This document shows positions 58,691-64,000 of a stretch of DNA of 64,000 bases, piece by piece. How positions within the stretch are numbered: the first letter of the stretch is position 1; the number at the start of each line of letters is the position of its first letter. Made by a program: the position numbers and the translations under genes. The stretch lies in assembly GCF_000308635.1 (NCBI RefSeq), contig NZ_BAGD01000019.1, positions 124,001 through 188,000 on the forward strand, in the 5' to 3' direction. Source of the stretch: Nocardia otitidiscaviarum NBRC 14405 (GTDB taxonomy: Bacteria > Actinomycetota > Actinomycetes > Mycobacteriales > Mycobacteriaceae). The notes below the pieces were generated by a model. The model made no database searches. It saw nothing but the letters and a program-made list of their open reading frames with translations, and was not told where the DNA came from.

Positions 58691-60292
58691 ATGACCACCC
58701 ACAGCAATGCCCGGCCCACACCCGGAACCGCGGCGCTTCCCGACACCGCGGCCGACCGCCGCGCCGTCGACACCCCCCTCCCGGACGGTCGACCCCCGCG
58801 CGCCACCGCCCGCACCTGGGCCGGGCTGAGCGTGCTCGCCCTGGCCCTGCTGCTGATCTCGGTCGACGCCACCGTGCTCGACCTCGCGGTCCCCGCCATC
58901 AGCGGCGATCTCGCCCCGACCACCCCGCAGCTGCTGTGGATCATCGACGTCTACTCCTTCGTGCTGGCCGGACTGCTGATCACCATGGGCACCCTCGGCG
59001 ACCGCATCGGCCGCCGGAAACTGCTGCTCATCGGCGCGGCCGGATTCGCACTGGCCTCGGCGCTGGCCGCCTGGTCGATCAGCCCCGAGATGCTCATCGC
59101 CGCCCGCGTGCTGCAGGGCGTCGCGGGCGCGACCCTCATGCCCGCCACGCTCGGACTGATCCGGAGCATGTTCGCCGATCCGCGGCAGCGCACGGTCGCC
59201 ATCGCGGTCTGGGGTGCGATGGCGGGCAGCGGCGCGGCCATCGGTCCGCTGCTGGGCGGCTGGCTGCTCGAGCACTACTGGTGGGGTTCGGTCTTCCTGG
59301 TGAACCTGCCGGTCATGGCGCTGCTCGTGGTGCTGGCCCCGGTGCTGGTGCCGGAATCGCGGGACCCGAATCCGGGCCGCTTCGACCTGCTCAGCGCCGG
59401 GCTGTCCATGCTGGCGCTGATCCCGATCGTGTACGCGGTCAAGGAGATCGCGGCGCACGGCGTGAGTTCGGTGGCGCTGGTCGCGGCGGTGGTCGGCGTG
59501 CTGGCGGGTGCGGTCTTCCTGCGTCGTCAGCGCCGCCTCACCGCGCCGCTCATCGACCTGGATCTGTTCGCGCTGCCGCCCTTCCGCGCGGCGGTGCTGA
59601 CCAATCTGCTGTCGGTGTTCGCGCTGGCCGGTGTGCTGTTCTTCGGGTCGCAGTACTTGCAGTTGGTGCTGGGCTTGGCACCGCTGCAAGCGGGTCTGCT
59701 GCTCATTCCCGGCACCATCGGCAGTATGGCCGGTTCGCTGGGCGCGGCCTGGCTGGTGCGCCGCTGGCGTCCGGTGTCGGTGCTGGTCGCTTCGTTGCTG
59801 GTGGCGGCCGCGGGCGCGCTGCTGTTCTGGCTGCTGCGCGCCGATCCATCGGCCTCGGTGCTGCCGTTCGTGCTCGGCTTCCTGCTGATCGGTCTGGGAG
59901 CCGGTGTGGCGCTGACGGTTTCGGCCGACATGATCATCAGCTCCGCACCCGCCGAGCGGGCGGGCAATGCCGCCGCGATTTCCGAGACCGCCCTGGAAGG
60001 TGGTGTGGCCCTGGGCGTCGCGATCCTCGGCAGCGTGGTGATGGCGGCCTTCCGCCACGGCTTGGACCTGACCACGGTGCCGTCCGCCCACGTGGACGCG
60101 GCTCGCGAATCCCTCGGCGGCGCCGTCGAAACCGCCCGTCACCTACCCGGTGCGGCGGCCGCCACCCTGATCGACTCGGCCCACGCGGCTTTCGTCACGG
60201 GCATCCACCTGGCGGCCACCGGTACCACGGCGATCCTGCTGCTGGCAGCGGTCATCGTCTACCGAGCCGCAGGTGCGCGGCACGACCGCTAG
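58691..60292 (+). CDS. MFS multidrug exporter (DHA2, 14-TM type)
   Basis: A 533-residue proton-coupled exporter with about 14 helices. It carries MFS motif A (GTLGDRIGRRKLLLIGAAGF), the LDLAVPAISGDL segment and antiporter motif C (GPLLGGWLLE), as in QacA/SmvA-type drug pumps. The N-terminal 45 residues are cytoplasmic. The ATG at 58691 is preceded by AAGGA with short spacing. It is controlled by the divergent TetR. Confidence 0.92.
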   Translation: MTTHSNARPTPGTAALPDTAADRRAVDTPLPDGRPPRATARTWAGLSVLALALLLISVDATVLDLAVPAISGDLAPTTPQLLWIIDVYSFVLAGLLITMGTLGDRIGRRKLLLIGAAGFALASALAAWSISPEMLIAARVLQGVAGATLMPATLGLIRSMFADPRQRTVAIAVWGAMAGSGAAIGPLLGGWLLEHYWWGSVFLVNLPVMALLVVLAPVLVPESRDPNPGRFDLLSAGLSMLALIPIVYAVKEIAAHGVSSVALVAAVVGVLAGAVFLRRQRRLTAPLIDLDLFALPPFRAAVLTNLLSVFALAGVLFFGSQYLQLVLGLAPLQAGLLLIPGTIGSMAGSLGAAWLVRRWRPVSVLVASLLVAAAGALLFWLLRADPSASVLPFVLGFLLIGLGAGVALTVSADMIISSAPAERAGNAAAISETALEGGVALGVAILGSVVMAAFRHGLDLTTVPSAHVDAARESLGGAVETARHLPGAAAATLIDSAHAAFVTGIHLAATGTTAILLLAAVIVYRAAGARHDR

Positions 60293-60489
60293 CGGTTGAC
60301 CGGCTGATCTTTGGCACGGAATGTCGGCGGTTGTGTCAGAACCGTCGGCTTCCGGCGGGCTAGCGTTTTCTCGCGGTTCGCTTTGGTCGGGGGCGCGCTG
60401 CCCGAGGGCGTGGGCACTCCACGCTCCACGGCACGGTTTGGACGCAGGGGACACGGTCTCACCTGCGCGTATCAGTCAGGAATATCAGC

Positions 60490-60858
60490 GTGAACATCTC
60501 GATTACCCGGTGGCGCGGACGCACGGGCGCGGTTGCGGCCGGACTGCTCACCACCGCAGCACTCACCCTCGGCGCACCGATCGCGTCGGCCGATCCGATC
60601 ACCGATCTGCTCTGCAATGCCGGATCGTCCCAGTTCTGTCCCGCTCCGCAGGCCCCCGCCCCTGCTCCGCAGGCCCCCGCGCCCGCCCCGCAGGCCCAGC
60701 CGGAGCAGCCCGCTCCGGAGCCGCAGGCACCGTCGACCTACTACCGGAACTGTGACGAGGTCCGCCGCGCGGGCCAGGCCCCACTGCACCGGGGCGACCC
60801 GGGCTACGCCCCGCATCTCGACCGTGACAATGACGGAATCGCCTGCGAGCGAGCCTGA
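60490..60858 (+). CDS. secreted excalibur calcium-binding protein
   Basis: A 122-residue exported protein: a signal peptide (TGAVAAGLLTTAALTLGAPI, then ASAD), a Pro/Ala/Gln-rich repeat linker (APAPQAPAPAPQ), and the C-terminal excalibur domain YYRNCDEVRRAGQAPLHRGD, then GYAPHLDRDNDGIACE with the DxDxDGxxCE calcium motif. It starts with GTG at 60490. Confidence 0.9.
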   Translation: MNISITRWRGRTGAVAAGLLTTAALTLGAPIASADPITDLLCNAGSSQFCPAPQAPAPAPQAPAPAPQAQPEQPAPEPQAPSTYYRNCDEVRRAGQAPLHRGDPGYAPHLDRDNDGIACERA

Positions 60859-61041
60859 TCCACATCGCATGCTCGGGGACCGGTAGACCCCGGCCCCGGC
60901 TGCCGATGGTGTCCCCGCCAAACCGTTCCCACACGCACGCGACTGTCGGAGCAACCTGGGTCGTGCCGCGCAGACGTGGGATTACCGCCCGCTCCGGGTG
61001 GGTCCGGTCGCCGCTCGGCCGCAGCGGACTGCCGCTGCGAT

Positions 61042-62994
61042 CTACTCGTTCTTGCCGGGCGGCAGTTCGCGCGGCCCGCGGTATTCGAGGGCCGGGTGCT
61101 GCCGAGCGCTCAGCTCGGTCTGCTGGGGTGCGGGTGGGAGGCCGTAGCCGTGGGCGGCCTGCCCGCCCGGCAGGGCGGTGTAGCCGGGGGCGTAGCCCGG
61201 GTACTGGGCGTACGGCTGGTCGACCACGGTCGAGGCGACGTGGTGGGCGTACTGCTGCTGGGCTCCCGGGGGGAGCTGGTAGCCAGGCTGTTGGAGCTGG
61301 TAGCCGGGCTGCTGCGGCTGGGCGGAGTCCTCGGAGTCGACGGTCACCTTGCGGGTGCGGCGCAGGGTGAAGGTGATCTCCTCGGCCTCCTCGAACGCCT
61401 GGCGGACGGTGCGCAGCGGATGGGTCGCGGTATCGATGGCATTGGCGACGAAGGAGGGCACCAGCGGGCGGATCCAGCGCGCGGCCGTATCGGTGAAGGG
61501 CACCGTGCCGATGATCGGAAGCTCCAGGCCGCCACCGGGTTTCGCCTGCTCCGGGCGCGGCGCGGCACCGGCCGGGGCGAGCGCGCCGCCCGCGGCGGCC
61601 GGAGCCAGGGCTTCCGGCGCGATCTGGGCGGGCAGGTTCGACGGTGTCACGATCCCCTCCTGAGACACGGAGCTGTCCTTTCGGTCTCCGGCCGCGGCGG
61701 CCGGTAGTTCGTGCGCCGGCGCGTCGTCCAGCGCGGCGCGGTCGAATTCGTTCACCGCGCGGCGGCCGGATTCGGTGATGCCGATCTCCAGCCCGCCGAT
61801 GGCGGCGATGATGCGTTTGCGCTGCTGTTCCCGGTTGATGGCGGTATCGGCGTGCGCGGTCAGCCGGGCGGCGGTGATCGCCTGTTCGGTGTGCAGCTTC
61901 TCGATCTCGACCCGGGTCTGCGCGCGTCCCACCGCGATGGCGGTTTCGGCCTCCTGCGCGGCGCGGTCGGTGTCGGCGCGGAAGGCGACCCGCCGGTCGA
62001 ACGAGGTCTCCCCGCGCCACCAGCGCAGCAGCAGCGGCAGCAGGGCCAGCAGCACCATCAGCACAATGGTGGCGAGGCGCAGTGTCAGCGCGCCGCCGTG
62101 CGCCGTGGTGTGGTCGTTCATGGCGACCCAGCGTGCACCCAGTCCGCGGTCGCCGTCGGTGTATGCGGCGTCCCGCGCGTCGGCGAGGGCCTGCTCCCTG
62201 TCGGAGACCCGGGCGTCGAGTCCGGCGATTCGCTCCTCGGCGGCGGTGAGCCGGGCGCGCGCGTCGTCGAGCATCTCGTTGGCGGTGCGCTCCTCGGGAC
62301 CGCGCCCCGGCACTCCGGTGATGCGGTTGCTCGGGCAGTCCGGGCCGGGGTTGTATTCGCAGCGCGCGATCACCAGCGCGGTGTCGATATCGGTTTTGGC
62401 CTGGGCGATCTGCTGGTCGAGCGCGGTGCGGTCGGTACGGGCGCGATCGAGTTCGTCACGGGCGGTGACCACGGTCGCGACGGATTCGGTTTCGGCCCGC
62501 GCCCGGTCGTCGAGCAGCCGGTCCACGGTGCCGCCGAACAGTACGGTGCTCGCCAGTTCGGCCACCATCACACCCGCCAGCACCGCCACGGCGACACGCC
62601 CGGCGAATTCGGCTCGGCTACGGCGTGTTTCACCCCGTGCGGGTGCCGGAACCGTCGCCAGCGCCCGCCCGACGGCTCCGGCCAACAGGGTGGCGAACAG
62701 CGCGATGAGGACGATGCCGACGATCGGCCAGCCGGCTGCCCCGGTCGCGAGGGCGGTGACCGCACCGGCGACACCCGCGAACAGCGCCACCACCGCGCCG
62801 GTGAGCGCGTAACCGGACAGTTCGTGCCGGTCGGTCAGGCGGCTGTCGCCGCCGCCCAGCCAGGTAAGCAGCGCGCGGACCCCAGCGGTGGGATCGGACG
62901 GCCCGGGTGAGCGCCGCGCGGGCGGTGTGGAAGATGGTGCGCTGCCGCCCTCATCGGCGGGAACGTGCGGCTCAGGGACGTGTGGGGCGGTCAT
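61042..62994 (-). CDS. DUF4407 membrane protein
   Basis: A 650-residue protein: four N-terminal helices, a central long coiled-coil-prone region (LDQQIAQAKTDIDTALVIAR, ARARLTAAEERIAGLDARVS), another helix (LRLATIVLMVLLALLPLLLR) and a second coiled-coil, then a long disordered tail with repeated PQQPGYQL units. The helix plus coiled-coil layout is the DUF4407 signature. A Cys pair (RCEYNPGPDCP) is in the loop. Function unknown. Confidence 0.85.
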   Translation of the reverse strand: MTAPHVPEPHVPADEGGSAPSSTPPARRSPGPSDPTAGVRALLTWLGGGDSRLTDRHELSGYALTGAVVALFAGVAGAVTALATGAAGWPIVGIVLIALFATLLAGAVGRALATVPAPARGETRRSRAEFAGRVAVAVLAGVMVAELASTVLFGGTVDRLLDDRARAETESVATVVTARDELDRARTDRTALDQQIAQAKTDIDTALVIARCEYNPGPDCPSNRITGVPGRGPEERTANEMLDDARARLTAAEERIAGLDARVSDREQALADARDAAYTDGDRGLGARWVAMNDHTTAHGGALTLRLATIVLMVLLALLPLLLRWWRGETSFDRRVAFRADTDRAAQEAETAIAVGRAQTRVEIEKLHTEQAITAARLTAHADTAINREQQRKRIIAAIGGLEIGITESGRRAVNEFDRAALDDAPAHELPAAAAGDRKDSSVSQEGIVTPSNLPAQIAPEALAPAAAGGALAPAGAAPRPEQAKPGGGLELPIIGTVPFTDTAARWIRPLVPSFVANAIDTATHPLRTVRQAFEEAEEITFTLRRTRKVTVDSEDSAQPQQPGYQLQQPGYQLPPGAQQQYAHHVASTVVDQPYAQYPGYAPGYTALPGGQAAHGYGLPPAPQQTELSARQHPALEYRGPRELPPGKNE

Positions 62995-63474
62995 GGGATC
63001 TCACATCCTCTAAGTCCCAGGGTGTTTCGGCCGTGCGAAACTATCGCTTATTCGTTATCTCAGCGTGACAGGCCGAGCCGGGTTCCACCGAGTGTGCCGA
63101 CGGGGATGTGTTCAGGCTCACACCGGCGAGTTTCCGGCGCGTTTCGTGCGCTTGGTCACCCCGAATCACCCCGGCAAATGTGAGCTACCGCATATTCAAC
63201 GTTAGCCAGTCGTGTGCTGAGCTGGGTGAACGGCAAACGATTCCGTACGGTCGGAACATTGCCGTTACCTGTCTCCCAGGCGCTCTCGGCAGGGTGGTGA
63301 GGTGTCCGGAAAGTTAGCCACCTTACGTCCGGTTTATCCGAAGTGATTGCGGGGAAATCTGTTTCGATGCAGGTGAGAGGGCATACCGGCGTGTGAGCGG
63401 GGCGATCCTCCGCTCGGGCCGGTCACCTGGACAACAGTGGCGAACTCGACTGAAACGATGCCGCTCGGCTGCTT
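62995..63474. other. intergenic region upstream of the gltB leader
   Basis: This 480-base gene-free stretch contains a nested dyad (63231-63264). No coding frame with start signals was found. Confidence 0.5.
63231..63264. promoter_or_regulatory. nested inverted repeat upstream of the gltB leader
   Basis: CGGCAA-4-TTCCG-6-CGGAA-2-TTGCCG: two stacked perfect arms of 6 and 5 bp in 34 bases. It could be a terminator hairpin or an operator. Confidence 0.6.
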
Positions 63475-63880
63475 TACACTAGAGAACGCGCAGGTAGTGG
63501 AGGATCGATGGAGAAGCCCAGCTAGACACTGTTATTAGTGCAACCTAAGTTGGTTGGGCTCAAGTCCTGACTTATCGTTTGCTCTTACGTCGAACGCGAC
63601 AAGTTCGGCATATCGCCCCAACAGCCGGGACCAGATCGGTGCCCAGACTAAAAGGCGAAAACGGCGCGGCAGGTAGCCAACACGTAAGCGTTGGGTTACC
63701 GCCGAGCACCCGACTAGGAATTCGAAGCGGGTGGACAACTAGAGAGTTGACTGCACGGTATGACCATCAGCGCCGCTGGTCAGGAAGCCGACTGTGACTG
63801 CAACGTCCGGGCGCAGTCTGACGGAGGCGTTCGACGAAGGCCGCATTCTTCGAAGGCCTGTTTTTTGTGAAGGCAGAGGC
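63475..63880 (+). ncRNA. candidate structured 5' leader of gltB
   Basis: A -10 hexamer TACACT (63475-63480) implies transcription from about 63487 and a leader of nearly 400 bases. A compact three-way junction can form at 63515-63560 (AGCC/GGCT, CACT/AGTG, CAACC/GGTTG). A long irregular hairpin is at 63667-63704 (CGGC, GGTA, CCAAC / GTTGG, TACC, GCCG). A short stem AGGCC/GGCCT followed by GTTTTTTG (63838-63867) ends 14 bases before the gltB start. The layout suggests a riboswitch or attenuator. I recognise no known family. Confidence 0.5.
63838..63867 (+). terminator. terminator-like element just upstream of gltB
   Basis: Stem AGGCC (63838-63842) / GGCCT (63855-63859) with a 12-base loop is followed by G and six T residues. 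The stem is short, so it is either a weak terminator or part of an attenuator. Confidence 0.5.
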
Positions 63881-64000
63881 ATGACGCAACTTCCTGGCCA
63901 CAGGTCCCCTGGACCCCGCGGGCTCTATGATCCGGCGAACGAACACGACGCCTGTGGTGTCGCATTCGTCGTCGACATGCACGGCCGTCGCAGCCGCGAC
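63881..64000 (+). CDS. gltB: glutamate synthase large subunit, 5' fragment
   Basis: The first 40 codons of the alpha subunit of NADPH-glutamate synthase, cut by the window end. The sequence [20 protein letters not shown], then HGRRSRD is the N-terminus of the glutaminase domain. The Cys at codon 25 should become the nucleophile after removal of the 24-residue propeptide. AGGCAGAGG precedes the ATG. Confidence 0.95.
   Translation, partial: MTQLPGHRSPGPRGLYDPANEHDACGVAFVVDMHGRRSRD

Overview
The window is 64 kb of high-GC DNA around a chromosomal replication origin. The gene order parB-parA-rsmG-jag-yidC-yidD-rnpA-rpmH // dnaA-oriC-dnaN-recF-dciA-gyrB-gyrA, followed by a DUF3566 gene, tRNA-Ile, a DLW-39 peptide, tRNA-Ala and then ppiA-rhomboid-PH-crgA-pabA and the pknB-pknA-pbpA-rodA-pstP-fhaB-fhaA cluster, is that of a mycolic-acid-containing actinobacterium. 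GC content, gene content and protein sequences point to Nocardia or a close relative in the Nocardiaceae. This is inference from synteny and remembered family sequences; no database was searched.

Layout. 1-6.5 kb (minus strand): chromosome partition (ParAB with several parS sites), an rRNA methylase, and the membrane insertase / RNase P / L34 block. 6.5-9.7 kb: dnaA and a two-part origin. The dnaA-dnaN spacer carries DnaA boxes, a candidate basal unwinding unit (tandem boxes, GC spacer, DnaA-trios, AT-rich stretch) and an array of nine CTCGAG-centred palindromes with helical phasing. 9.7-19.3 kb: sliding clamp, RecF, helicase loader DciA, gyrase and a membrane protein. 19.5-24.2 kb: tRNA-Ile and tRNA-Ala, then an accessory patch with an integrase-like remnant, a lipoprotein, small membrane/cysteine proteins divergent from an XRE-type regulator, and a GNAT acetyltransferase. 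24.3-32.2 kb: adenylate cyclase, a drug-type ABC exporter, and the conserved ppiA-crgA-pabA stretch with a split RibD-like deaminase/reductase pair. 32.2-42.2 kb: the Ser/Thr kinase, cell-shape and FHA cluster. 42.4-46.7 kb: tRNA-Leu, an AraC/GlxA regulator, an oxidoreductase gene with an in-frame amber codon at codon 6, and a secreted beta-propeller-like protein. 47.3-57.8 kb: a SpoIIM / RDD / DUF58 / MoxR / DUF4129 membrane module, interrupted by a second small-protein + XRE cassette related to the first one and by an RCC1-repeat gene. 58-63 kb: a TetR-controlled MFS exporter, an excalibur-domain secreted protein and a DUF4407 protein. 63-64 kb: a long structured-looking leader and the first 40 codons of gltB.

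How the genes work together. ParA, ParB and parS segregate the freshly replicated origin. DnaA, DnaN and DciA build the replisome, with RecF for gap repair and gyrase for topology. PknA and PknB (four extracellular PASTA repeats), PstP, FhaA and FhaB control peptidoglycan synthesis by PbpA and RodA, with CrgA and a short CwsA-like protein nearby at the divisome. The most unusual features are the phased palindrome array in oriC (one half-site reappears fused to a perfect DnaA box at 29.87 kb), the pair of related regulator/small-protein cassettes, and the gltB leader.
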